Below, in pieces: positions 51,884 through 60,345 of a DNA stretch of 64,000 nucleotides (positions are counted from its first letter, which is position 1; each line of letters starts with the position of its first letter). The position numbers and the translations under genes were made by a program. This stretch comes from Paenibacillus tengchongensis. Its GTDB lineage: Bacteria; Bacillota; Bacilli; Paenibacillales; Paenibacillaceae. The stretch is taken from the NCBI RefSeq assembly GCF_008973665.1, contig NZ_WACP01000011.1, positions 186,001 to 250,000 on the forward strand, read 5' to 3'. The notes under the pieces were generated by a model. That model saw nothing but the letters and a program-made list of their open reading frames with translations. It had not been told where the DNA came from and searched no databases.

Positions 51884-53016
51884 AGGCGGTAACGTATCAA
51901 GGGATTAAGAATGTCGTGGTCAAAGAGGTGCCGGACCCAAAGATTGAGAAGCCGGACGATATGATCGTAAGAGTCACCAGTTCTGCCATTTGCGGCTCGG
52001 ACCTTCACTTGATTCACGGGATGATCCCTAACCTTCAGGAAAACTATGTCATCGGGCATGAACCGATGGGGGTTGTAGAAGAAGTAGGCCCTGGAGTGAC
52101 CAAGGTAAAGAAAGGAGACAGAGTGATCATCCCTTTCAACATCGCTTGCGGAGAATGCTTCTATTGTAAGAATCATCTGGAAAGCCAATGCGACAATTCT
52201 AACGAACATGGGGATATGGGTGCATATTTCGGCTACTCTGGAACAACCGGTGGTTATCCTGGCGGGCAAGCCGAGTATTTACGGGTTCCGTTTGCCAACT
52301 TTACTCACTTCAAGATTCCCGAGAACTGCGAACAACCGGACGAAAAGCTTAGCTTGATCGCCGATGCCATGACGACAGCATTCTGGAGCGTAGATAACGC
52401 CGGCGTCAAGAATGGAGATACGGTCATCGTGCTCGGATGCGGTCCGGTCGGACTTCTGGCCCAGAAATTCTGCTGGCTGAAGGGAGCAAAGCGGGTTATC
52501 GCCGTTGACTATGTCGATTACCGCTTACAGCATGCGAAGCGAACAAACAATGTGGAAATCGTCAACTTCGAACAGGATAAGAATATTGGCAACCATCTCA
52601 AGGAAATGACCAAAGGCGGTGCCGATGTCGTGATTGATGCGGTAGGAATGGACGGCAAGATGAGCGATCTTGAATTTCTGGCCAGCGGTTTGAAACTGCA
52701 AGGCGGCACCATGAGCGCATTTATCATTGCATCTCAGGCTGTCCGTAAAGGCGGGACCATCCAAGTCACTGGGGTATACGGCGGACGCTATAACGGATTC
52801 CCCCTCGGCGACATCATGCAGCGCAACGTGAATATCCGCTCCGGGCAAGCCCCGGTCATTCACTACATGCCGTATATGTATGAGTTGGTCACGTCCGGCA
52901 AAGTGGACCCTGGAGACATTATTACTCACGTCATTCCGCTCAGCGATGCCAAGCGGGGTTATGAAGTGTTCGATACAAAAACGGACGATTGCATTAAAGT
53001 CATCTTAAAGCCTTGA
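51880..53016 (+). CDS. adhB: Zinc-dependent alcohol dehydrogenase (AdhB-like)
   Basis: A 378-residue medium-chain dehydrogenase. Catalytic zinc ligands lie in AICGSDLHLIHG and GHEPMGVVEEVGPG. The structural zinc lies in ACGECFYCKNHLESQC. The nucleotide motif is VLGCGPVGLLAQ. It resembles AdhB of Bacillus subtilis and formaldehyde-dehydrogenase-like enzymes. It sits between two pairs of CotF-type genes, as adhB does in the yra cluster, so it may act in or on the spore coat. Confidence 0.88.
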   Translation: MKAVTYQGIKNVVVKEVPDPKIEKPDDMIVRVTSSAICGSDLHLIHGMIPNLQENYVIGHEPMGVVEEVGPGVTKVKKGDRVIIPFNIACGECFYCKNHLESQCDNSNEHGDMGAYFGYSGTTGGYPGGQAEYLRVPFANFTHFKIPENCEQPDEKLSLIADAMTTAFWSVDNAGVKNGDTVIVLGCGPVGLLAQKFCWLKGAKRVIAVDYVDYRLQHAKRTNNVEIVNFEQDKNIGNHLKEMTKGGADVVIDAVGMDGKMSDLEFLASGLKLQGGTMSAFIIASQAVRKGGTIQVTGVYGGRYNGFPLGDIMQRNVNIRSGQAPVIHYMPYMYELVTSGKVDPGDIITHVIPLSDAKRGYEVFDTKTDDCIKVILKP

Positions 53017-53047
53017 ATATGGATAGATACATGGGAGGACAACCTGA

Positions 53048-53248
53048 ATGAATTCTAATTACGCTTTGCATGAGATGCTTGAGGTCCGTGAAATAGCTGC
53101 GTTTAAGACGGTTTGCATAACGAAATCTAAGACCATGCAAGCTCTGGTAACCGACCCGGAGCTCATGCAATTTTTGCAACAAGATGCGACATTATCACAA
53201 CAGCAGCTTCAGGAACTTGGTGGAGTGCTATCTAAAGTAACTGTATAG
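53048..53248 (+). CDS. Small CotF-associated spore coat protein, second copy
   Basis: A 66-residue protein. AFKTVCITKSKTMQALVTDP and LQQDATLSQQQLQELGG align with the first small protein at 51241-51483, indicating duplication of the pair. Its ATG follows GGGAGGACAACCTG. It precedes a second CotF gene by 11 bases. Confidence 0.72.
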   Translation: MNSNYALHEMLEVREIAAFKTVCITKSKTMQALVTDPELMQFLQQDATLSQQQLQELGGVLSKVTV

Positions 53249-53259
53249 GAGATGAAAAA

Positions 53260-53556
53260 ATGAACCCAATATTAGAACACTTGACAGGTCTTCATATGCT
53301 GACCGATGACGTAATCGCAATGGATCTTTTGATGAATGCCAAGAGCAGCGTCAGAAACTACGCCATGGCTGTGACCGAATGTGCTACCCCCGAAATCAAG
53401 GATATTTTGATGAAACAACTCGGCGAGGCTATTCATTCCCATGAAAAGATAACAGACTATATGATGCGGCGGGGCCTATACCACCCCTACCATATTCCGG
53501 AGCAAATTCAGCTTGATCTGAAAAATATTCAGACCGCTGCGAACATTCCGTCCTGA
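53260..53556 (+). CDS. CotF-family spore coat protein, second copy
   Basis: A 98-residue CotF-like protein: IAMDLLMNAKSSVRNYAMAV and TECATPEIKDILMKQLGEAI, then MMRRGLYHPYHI. It is shorter than the first copy, lacking about 25 C-terminal residues. It ends the spore coat operon; a terminator follows. Confidence 0.85.
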   Translation: MNPILEHLTGLHMLTDDVIAMDLLMNAKSSVRNYAMAVTECATPEIKDILMKQLGEAIHSHEKITDYMMRRGLYHPYHIPEQIQLDLKNIQTAANIPS

Positions 53557-53643
53557 CAACATATTCGCCCAAAAAATGCGCAATATCACCAGGGTTCAGG
53601 CGCGTGCGTGGGATAAAGTTTTATGTCAACTGTACCGGCAAGA

Positions 53644-53697
53644 AGGGGCTGCCCCTAAGCCATGAAAATGGATGCCTGGGACAACCCCTAGTTTTTA
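53644..53697 (+). terminator. Terminator after the spore coat operon
   Basis: GGGG...CCCC and GCCC...GGG stems with an inner CCAT/ATGG stem, followed by TTTTT. Confidence 0.7.
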
Positions 53698-53700
53698 TTC

Positions 53701-55641
53701 TTAAATTGCTCTAGCAACTTCATGGGCTTCGCTGACAGCGTTCAGGGCCCTGCGGGCACGCACCGCATCTCCGATGACGTGAAAAGGAATATGCTTTTCC
53801 TCGCAATGGTTCTGCAGAGATTCATAGCTTCTTGATTTCGCACCGATAGCAACCACAACAGAATCGCATGGATAGTGTTCCTTATGCCCAGGATTAGTTT
53901 CAATGATTACACCTTGCTCTATGATTTCCAGGCACTTGGTGTTCGTGAGGAGCTGAACTCCAGCGTCCTTCAAACTTTCCATTACACAAATGGAACGTAA
54001 CTCACCTAAATCTTTAGCTACTTTATCTTGCATTTCGAAAACAGTAATCTCCGTAGCTTTGCCGTGCAGGTACTCGGCGACCTCCAACCCTACTAAACCA
54101 CCTCCAATAATAACTACTCTTCCGCCAACCTCTATTTGCCCTGATAACACCTCGTGGGAATTTGTGACCATTGCGCGATCTGAACCGGGAACCTTTAGCT
54201 CCATCGGAGCTGCACCTATCGCTATAATGACTTCGTCGGGTTTGATTTCTTCTAAGATTTCTGTGGTAACAAGAGTATTCATCCGGATTTCAATGCCTTC
54301 TCGCCTCACCTGTTCACCGCGAGATAAGGCTGCTGCCTTCATCTCTTCTTTCCTAGGCGCTTCGCCAGCTAAGGCAAACTGACCTCCCAGTGTGCCGCCG
54401 GATTCACAAACGATCGGCTCATGGCCTCTACGTTTTAGAACCATTGCTGCCTCCAGGCCGGCTATCCCTGCTCCTGCAATGAGTACTTTTTTTCGCATGG
54501 CAGCAGGCTTCAGTTTGTATTCTACTTCTTTACCTAAGGCCGGATTTCTCAGGCATGTAATGAAGGGTACATCTTTCGAAACAAATCCATCATAGCAGCC
54601 CTGATTACAGGCTACGCACTCTACGATATCCTCAGTTTTTCCGCTATAAGCTTTGTTACAGAACTCAGGATCAGCCAGTTGAGCACGGCCAATGACGACC
54701 ATATCCGCTTGGCAACCTGCGAGAATTTCTTCTGCTTGTTCTGGCGCATTAATCCGCCCTACAGCAACAGTCACCATCCCCGTTTCTCGGCGGATATGAG
54801 CGGCATTATCTACATTAAACCCTCTGTGAAGGTCGATCGGTGGAACTTCATATTTAATTGCAGCTGATGAAAAATTGCCTCGAGATACATCGAGCACATC
54901 AACGCCAGCAAGCTTTGCCATTTTACAGAACCCAATGACCTCTTGAATAGTAAGACCATTATCCAAGTAATCATCATGTGCACTAATACGCATAAACAGT
55001 GGCATTTCGTTTGGAATATTATGCCGGATTGATTCAATACACTCAATAAGGAAGCGGGCCCGGTTTTCTGGATTTCCACCGTATTCATCGGTTCTGCGGT
55101 TAAAAAACGGGCTTAGGAAAGAGTGTGGCGTGTAATTATGGCCCGCATGGAATTCAATGGTGTCAAACCCTGCCTGAACAGCCCGCCGAGCCGCTTGGCC
55201 AAATGCAGTGGTTACTTCTTGTATAGTCTCAACAGTTGCTCCGGGAATCGTATATTCTGTTCCGGGTATAGGTACAGAACTTGGAATCACAAACATGCTC
55301 TCAGGATCACTGCCTACTGCCATACCTCCCAGCCACAACTGTATCCCGGCTTTTCCTCCGGCTGCATGGACCGCATCGGTTAGACGCTTCATTTCAGGTA
55401 TGTATTTGTCATCCGCGATGGATAAAAACTTCTTCGGAGCGGCCGGACCGTAGACTGAACATACCTCTACAATATTCAACCCACAGCCGCCTTCTACCCT
55501 GGCCACATGATAATCAATGAGCTGTTGAGAGACAAAACGATCCTCCGTAGCCATTTTGGTACCCATAGCCGGGAATATAATGCGGTTCTTCAGTTCCAGT
55601 CCTCTAATCTTTAACGGGCTAAAAAGCGTTGGATATACCAC
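53701..55641 (-). CDS. Old Yellow Enzyme / FAD-NAD(P) fusion oxidoreductase (copy 1)
   Basis: A 646-residue enzyme. An OYE/FMN barrel (about 1-360) carries HAGHNYTPHSFLSPFFNRRT. Cysteines for an iron-sulfur cluster are in VACNQGCYDG and ITCLRNPALG. FAD and NAD(P) domains follow (KKVLIAGAGIAGLEAAMVLK and VVIIGGGLVGLEVAEYLHG). The layout is that of 2,4-dienoyl-CoA reductase, BaiCD and trimethylamine dehydrogenase relatives. It probably reduces an activated double bond. A GTG start at 55641 follows GAGGAG. An FNR/CRP-type box lies 42 bases upstream, and a TetR gene lies further upstream. Confidence 0.9.
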   Translation of the reverse strand: MVYPTLFSPLKIRGLELKNRIIFPAMGTKMATEDRFVSQQLIDYHVARVEGGCGLNIVEVCSVYGPAAPKKFLSIADDKYIPEMKRLTDAVHAAGGKAGIQLWLGGMAVGSDPESMFVIPSSVPIPGTEYTIPGATVETIQEVTTAFGQAARRAVQAGFDTIEFHAGHNYTPHSFLSPFFNRRTDEYGGNPENRARFLIECIESIRHNIPNEMPLFMRISAHDDYLDNGLTIQEVIGFCKMAKLAGVDVLDVSRGNFSSAAIKYEVPPIDLHRGFNVDNAAHIRRETGMVTVAVGRINAPEQAEEILAGCQADMVVIGRAQLADPEFCNKAYSGKTEDIVECVACNQGCYDGFVSKDVPFITCLRNPALGKEVEYKLKPAAMRKKVLIAGAGIAGLEAAMVLKRRGHEPIVCESGGTLGGQFALAGEAPRKEEMKAAALSRGEQVRREGIEIRMNTLVTTEILEEIKPDEVIIAIGAAPMELKVPGSDRAMVTNSHEVLSGQIEVGGRVVIIGGGLVGLEVAEYLHGKATEITVFEMQDKVAKDLGELRSICVMESLKDAGVQLLTNTKCLEIIEQGVIIETNPGHKEHYPCDSVVVAIGAKSRSYESLQNHCEEKHIPFHVIGDAVRARRALNAVSEAHEVARAI

Positions 55642-55682
55642 CTATCATGCTCCTCTACTAGTTAATACAAGATCCTCTTTGT

Positions 55683-55698
55683 TGTGATAACTTTCACA
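55683..55698. promoter_or_regulatory. FNR/CRP-type box upstream of copy 1
   Basis: TGTGATAACTTTCACA is an exact TGTGA-N6-TCACA palindrome, 42 bases before the GTG of the OYE fusion gene. Confidence 0.65.
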
Positions 55699-55796
55699 AA
55701 TATTAAAACGAGGTCTTTATATCTACTATATAAGAGAAATGGCATGTAAACAATACGTTTAAAACAAAGTGTTTGAATTTTTACCGAACTTGTAAT

Positions 55797-56384
55797 TTAT
55801 AATGACTTCACGGAATTAATAACAGCTTTGATGTAGTTCATCCGGGTTTCTTTATCCTCTAACCAGGATCTATCAAAAGAAGCGATACTTTCGGATTCCG
55901 TGGGGTAATTGACTGATGAAATAAATATCAAATATTTATATTGGTTTATGAATTTATCTTCGGACATCAGGCCTCCCATTGCTTGCTGGAGCAGTCCACC
56001 AATTTCCTGAGAAATATTTACAACCATTTTTGAGGTTGGATCGGAATCTGCTGATTCCAAGGAATGCGTATAAATAATCATATTGCCAGGATATTGTAGT
56101 GCGTATTCCATAATCTCGTTTGAAGCTAACAGAAGGCGTTCTTCGTCAGTGTATTCATCGTTTTTTAAGAAAGAGAGCACACCTTGTGAATTTTGAATAT
56201 AGAATTCCTTGACCAGCCTGAGCATTTCTTCTTTAGACCTGAAATAGTAGTTGATGGCACTCACATTAACATTGGCTTCTTTGGCGATGGCCCGGATGGA
56301 TATATTGCAGCTTTTTTTCTTTCCCATTAAATACAGTGCCCGATCGAGTATTCTTTCTTCTACATTTTTAAGTTCTCTCAACAA
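55797..56384 (-). CDS. TetR family regulator
   Basis: A 195-residue regulator. The TetR helix-turn-helix is ISIRAIAKEANVNVSAINYY followed by FRSKEEMLRLVKEF. The C-terminal ligand domain is unspecific. A TTG start follows GAGGGGACG. It is upstream of the OYE fusion gene on the same strand (155-base gap) and may control it; no palindrome other than the FNR-type box was found between them. Confidence 0.87.
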   Translation of the reverse strand: MLRELKNVEERILDRALYLMGKKKSCNISIRAIAKEANVNVSAINYYFRSKEEMLRLVKEFYIQNSQGVLSFLKNDEYTDEERLLLASNEIMEYALQYPGNMIIYTHSLESADSDPTSKMVVNISQEIGGLLQQAMGGLMSEDKFINQYKYLIFISSVNYPTESESIASFDRSWLEDKETRMNYIKAVINSVKSL

Positions 56385-56623
56385 ACGTCCCCTCTTTCAA
56401 CCTTAATACGCAGACAATAAAAAACAACCGAGTATCCATCCCCAGTTGTTTATTATGATCATAACATATTCTTGTTTCAGTATCACACAACATTCAATCG
56501 TACATCTTCCGGCAATTCGAATCGAAAGACCCATCGCTCCGGGGGGATGCCTTTTGGTATACTTCCAAGTGAGGTTTCAAACCTCCTAGAATCAGGAATT
56601 TAATCACAGAGGAGCGCAAAGAC

Positions 56624-57367
56624 ATGAACTTTTTCAAAAAACTGTTTGGCGGCAAAGAAATGGGCAAATCGGAAGACGGCACCACCATTTACGGCTATGA
56701 CGCTCCGGATGAGCGGCAGCTTACGCCTCCCTCCGAAATTTTGTACATGGATGAATTAAACGACCATTTTAATAAAGTCTTTCCAAACCGGGAAACCGGC
56801 GTGTTTCATGAACTGATTTCAGACATCGTACATATCGATGTGAACATTATGGAAGCTACACCTGATGAGCCATACCGCGTGCTGTACACTAATGGGATGA
56901 GCGATCTGCCGATGACCCTCCCGCAGGAGATCCGTGAAGAGTACAAGCATCTTGAACGTTCGGAGCTGATGATGTTTCTGCCGGCGGACTGGCCGCTTAC
57001 GCAGAAGGATTTTGAAGCGGAGGAGAACTACTGGCCGATCCGGCTGATGAAGATGCTTGCCCGGTTCCCGCATATGTATCAGACGTGGCTTGGATACGGC
57101 CATACCATCCCCAACGCGGAGGATTACGAGCCCTATGCGCCTAACACTGAGCTGTCCGGTGCGATCCTGATTGCTCTGCCGGAAGAGGTCAGCACAGTCC
57201 ATACGAAAGATGGCAATCAGGTTCAGGTTTATTTCCTGGTTCCGCTTTACCGGGAGGAGATGGAATTCAAACTGGAGTCCGGTGTGGATGAACTGGTTGC
57301 CAAGCTGTCCGAGCTGCCCGGTGATTTTCTCGTTCTGAATCCGAATAGACCCAATGCTTGTAAATAA
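56624..57367 (+). CDS. Suppressor-of-fused (SUFU) domain protein
   Basis: A 247-residue protein. Residues about 55-240 follow the bacterial SUFU domain: FHELISDIVHIDVNIMEATP, YRVLYTNGMSDLPMTLP, and FLPADWPLTQKDFEAEENYW. The N-terminal 30 residues are basic and Gly-rich. Bacterial SUFU proteins are often immunity or regulatory partners in polymorphic toxin systems, but no toxin is adjacent here. It lies between two TetR genes. Confidence 0.8.
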   Translation: MNFFKKLFGGKEMGKSEDGTTIYGYDAPDERQLTPPSEILYMDELNDHFNKVFPNRETGVFHELISDIVHIDVNIMEATPDEPYRVLYTNGMSDLPMTLPQEIREEYKHLERSELMMFLPADWPLTQKDFEAEENYWPIRLMKMLARFPHMYQTWLGYGHTIPNAEDYEPYAPNTELSGAILIALPEEVSTVHTKDGNQVQVYFLVPLYREEMEFKLESGVDELVAKLSELPGDFLVLNPNRPNACK

Positions 57368-57451
57368 CTGCCCGGTTTAGATTTCCTTTGCCCGCCTGGT
57401 GGCGTATACTTAATTCGTATACTGCATAGGTTTGCAAAGGAGGAGACGCCT

Positions 57452-58054
57452 TTGAGGAAGCGCGGGGCGGTTGGAGCGGAAAGCAGACAGCGGCTGCTGG
57501 AGGCCGCAGTGGAAGAGTTTGCTCATAGAGGATTTCATCAGACCAAAATCAGCACGATCGTAGCCAAGGCGGGCGTAACACAGCCTGCTTTTTATTTGTA
57601 TTTTGCGAATAAGGAAGCCGCATTTGCCGAATTGGTAAATGAGTTCCGGAGAGGATTTACGGAGGTTGTCCGGCAAAGCCATGTCCCGCCTGGCAAGAAT
57701 CAGGGCGACCTGAAGTGGTCTGTTGTGGAGGGGCTGGAGCAGATTTATCATTACCTGGGGAGCCACCCGGATCTGACGAAGATCGGACTGTTCGAAGCTG
57801 CTGAAGCGACGGAGATCAAGGCCGAGGTAGCCCGGCTAATGGAACAGAATTTGATTGAGGAGCAGCAGGCGGGGTATTTCCGGCAGGATGTGGATACGGA
57901 ATTTTTTGCCGAATCGCTGCTTGGCATTGTGGAACGCTTAACGCTGATCAAGCTGCTGCCGGGGCTTGAAAGCCCACTGACACTGGCGCAGCAGACACAG
58001 GATCTGTTTTTTTACGGGATTTTGGATGTGGCGAAGCGCGGAGAGAATACATAA
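57452..58054 (+). CDS. TetR family regulator
   Basis: A 200-residue regulator. A TTG start follows GGAGGAGACGCC. TetR HTH: AHRGFHQTKISTIVAKAGVT and QPAFYLYFANKEAAFAELVN. It converges on the second OYE fusion gene (58127-60070) with a terminator between them and may control it. Confidence 0.9.
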   Translation: MRKRGAVGAESRQRLLEAAVEEFAHRGFHQTKISTIVAKAGVTQPAFYLYFANKEAAFAELVNEFRRGFTEVVRQSHVPPGKNQGDLKWSVVEGLEQIYHYLGSHPDLTKIGLFEAAEATEIKAEVARLMEQNLIEEQQAGYFRQDVDTEFFAESLLGIVERLTLIKLLPGLESPLTLAQQTQDLFFYGILDVAKRGENT

Positions 58055-58061
58055 TACACTA

Positions 58062-58093
58062 AAACCGGGGCCAGCAACTGGCCCCGGTTTTTG
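58062..58093. terminator. Bidirectional terminator between tetR and OYE copy 2
   Basis: AAACCGGGGCCAG and its exact complement around CAA, followed by TTTTT. Confidence 0.85.
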
Positions 58094-58126
58094 CAATCAG
58101 GAATGCTATCGTTTCCGCTCTTGGGA

Positions 58127-60070
58127 TTATATCGCATTGGCGGCATAGAAGCCGGAACGGACGGCAGTACCGACCTTGCCGATTTTTACACAATCACCGA
58201 TCAGGCTGGTTTTGTATCCGTAGCGGGCTTTGATCTGCTCGGCGACGAGGGTGTTCTTTCTCATGCCAAACGCATTGATGATGGTATCAGCTTCCAGGAA
58301 AGCCTTGGTGCCGTCTGCTTGCTCGGTCCACAGGCCTCCTTCCTCGAAGGAGAGCACTTTGTGACCGCCAAGAATACGGACGCCGTACTCCTCCAGCATA
58401 GGCATAAGCGCGGCACGATTGATATACATGACATCCTGGGCGGCTTCAGGGCGCATCTCGACGATGGTAATCTTCTTGCCTTCCATGGCCAGCTCCAGTC
58501 CAAGATCGCAGCCGGTCAGGCCGCCTCCGGTAATCACTATATGACTGCCGCGAACCAGCTCAGGCTGCAGATGTGCTTCAATGGCGCCAATCACATGGCC
58601 CATGTCAATCCCTGGAATCGGCGGAACCAGCGGCACTGCTCCCGTACCGATCAGAATATGATCAGCCTCTTCCAGCACAGCATCATCCGGTGTAATCTCC
58701 GTGTTCAATTGTACCTTCACGCCAAGCTGGCTGAGCTGCCGCTCATACCAGCGGATCAGGCCGCGCAGCTGACTCTTGAACTCCGGCGTTGCCGCACTGG
58801 TTACCTGCCCGCCGATGCTTGCTTCCTTCTCGAACAGCGTAACGTCGTGGCCCCGAAGTGCTGCGACGCGGGCTGCCTCCAAGCCGGATGGACCGCCGCC
58901 GATAACGACAACCTTCTCAGGGGCTGCCGCCGGGCGGATGGCGAACCGCTTCTCGTTGGCTGCCTGGATGTTGACTGCACAGCTGATTTTGGTATTGCGT
59001 TCGATGGTGCGGCCGATACATTCCTCATTGCAGCGGATGCAAGGACGGATGTCATCGCGCAGGTTATAACGCAGTTTATTCGGCAGTTCGGGATCGGCGA
59101 TCAGTGCGCGGCCGAACATGACAAAGTCTGCGTTTCCGGATTCGATCAGCTTAACAGCGCTTTCCGGCGTATGGCTTCCCGAGTTAAGAATAGGGATGTT
59201 TACAACTTTACGGGCGGGTTCGCACATGTAATCCATACAGGCGTCACCCAGATAAGCCGGAGGGAAAATATAATCGATCCGCTCATACGCCCCGGCATCG
59301 ATATCGATGGCATTTACACCCGCACGCTCCAGGATTTGCAGCATCTCTAAGCTGTCCTCTACGGTCCGGCCGCCCTCGAACCGGTGATCAAGCGCAATGC
59401 GGAACAGGATTGGCATGTGTGGGCCGACGGCTTCACGGATGGCCTGCACGATCTCCACGGCAAAGCGCATCCGCTTCTCTGTGCTGCCGCCGTATTCGTC
59501 CTCACGATGATTCCAAAGCGGTGACATGAACTGATCGATCAGGTAACCGGCATGGGCATGAATTTCGATGCCGTCGAAGCCGGCTCTCTTCAGGCGGGCA
59601 GCCGAGCTCTTGAATTGCTCCATAATGACGTGTATCTCCTCGACGGTCAGCGGATGGCAGATCACACTGGGGTCAGCGAAGGCAGGGATGGCGGACGCTG
59701 AGACCGGTGGCTTGTCGGAACGGTCGATCAGAGCATTGCGGCCTGTGCCGCAGCTGAGCTGAGCGATAATCCGGGTGCCATGCTGCTGTACGGCATCGAC
59801 AAGATCAGTGAGCAGCGGAACGACATAATCTTTTTCCACGATGCCTTCAAGAACGCCCTGGGCTAAATCCTCAGTCAGAAATTGGGCGCCCAGAATGATC
59901 ATACCTGCGCCTCCTCTTGCCCGCTCTTCATAATAATCAATTTCATCCAGTGAAATGCGCCCGTCCGGGCCGGCGGAGTTGGTACCCATCGGGGACATAA
60001 CAATCCGATTCTTGACGTCCATGGTGCCGATGGAGAAAGGAGTGAACAGCTGTGCATACGGTTGATTCAT
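58127..60070 (-). CDS. Old Yellow Enzyme / FAD-NAD(P) fusion oxidoreductase (copy 2)
   Basis: A 647-residue paralogue of 53701-55641 with the same domain order: OYE barrel (HAHAGYLIDQFMSPLWNHRE), iron-sulfur Cys (CIRCNEECIGR), and FAD and NAD(P) domains (VVVIGGGPSGLEAARVAALR and IVITGGGLTGCDLGLELAM). Sequence outside the motifs is clearly diverged, so substrates probably differ. An FNR/CRP-like box lies 87 bases upstream. Flavoenzyme reduction of unsaturated acids or related compounds is inferred. Confidence 0.9.
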   Translation of the reverse strand: MNQPYAQLFTPFSIGTMDVKNRIVMSPMGTNSAGPDGRISLDEIDYYEERARGGAGMIILGAQFLTEDLAQGVLEGIVEKDYVVPLLTDLVDAVQQHGTRIIAQLSCGTGRNALIDRSDKPPVSASAIPAFADPSVICHPLTVEEIHVIMEQFKSSAARLKRAGFDGIEIHAHAGYLIDQFMSPLWNHREDEYGGSTEKRMRFAVEIVQAIREAVGPHMPILFRIALDHRFEGGRTVEDSLEMLQILERAGVNAIDIDAGAYERIDYIFPPAYLGDACMDYMCEPARKVVNIPILNSGSHTPESAVKLIESGNADFVMFGRALIADPELPNKLRYNLRDDIRPCIRCNEECIGRTIERNTKISCAVNIQAANEKRFAIRPAAAPEKVVVIGGGPSGLEAARVAALRGHDVTLFEKEASIGGQVTSAATPEFKSQLRGLIRWYERQLSQLGVKVQLNTEITPDDAVLEEADHILIGTGAVPLVPPIPGIDMGHVIGAIEAHLQPELVRGSHIVITGGGLTGCDLGLELAMEGKKITIVEMRPEAAQDVMYINRAALMPMLEEYGVRILGGHKVLSFEEGGLWTEQADGTKAFLEADTIINAFGMRKNTLVAEQIKARYGYKTSLIGDCVKIGKVGTAVRSGFYAANAI

Positions 60071-60129
60071 GATGATGGCCTCCTGGTGTTGATAGTATGT
60101 TACTGGCGAGTAATATAATGAATGTTAAT

Positions 60130-60172
60130 ATAGTAATCCTTTAAAAACGAGTAGTATGTGAAATAAGTCACT
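60130..60172 (-). promoter_or_regulatory. FNR/CRP-like box and -10 of OYE copy 2
   Basis: TGTGAAATAAGTCACT (60157-60172) differs from TGTGA-N6-TCACA at one base. On the minus strand TACTAT (60130-60135) is spaced so that the box would centre near -41.5, the class II position. Confidence 0.5.
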
Positions 60173-60307
60173 TAATAAAGTGCGGGATTACGTACAATAC
60201 ACTTTTACTCAACAATGCGCATACTCACAGGACAGTTGACTGCTCCTCTGCGTTGTCTACCAGCGGTACCTCTCCCAATGAGATGCAATTATATAATAAA
60301 ATAAATA

Positions 60308-60345
60308 AAAAAATATCGCCCAATTATCAATTCATTGGACGATAC
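60308..60345 (-). terminator. Terminator overlapping the BtrH-like stop
   Basis: On the minus strand TATCG.CCAA pairs with TTGG.CGATA and is followed by TTTTTTT. The stem contains the stop codon. Confidence 0.6.

Noticed and set aside
58091..59350. Long plus-strand ORF of 419 codons
   Set aside because: It is antisense to the OYE/FAD fusion gene, has no family pattern and reflects high-GC codon use on the other strand.
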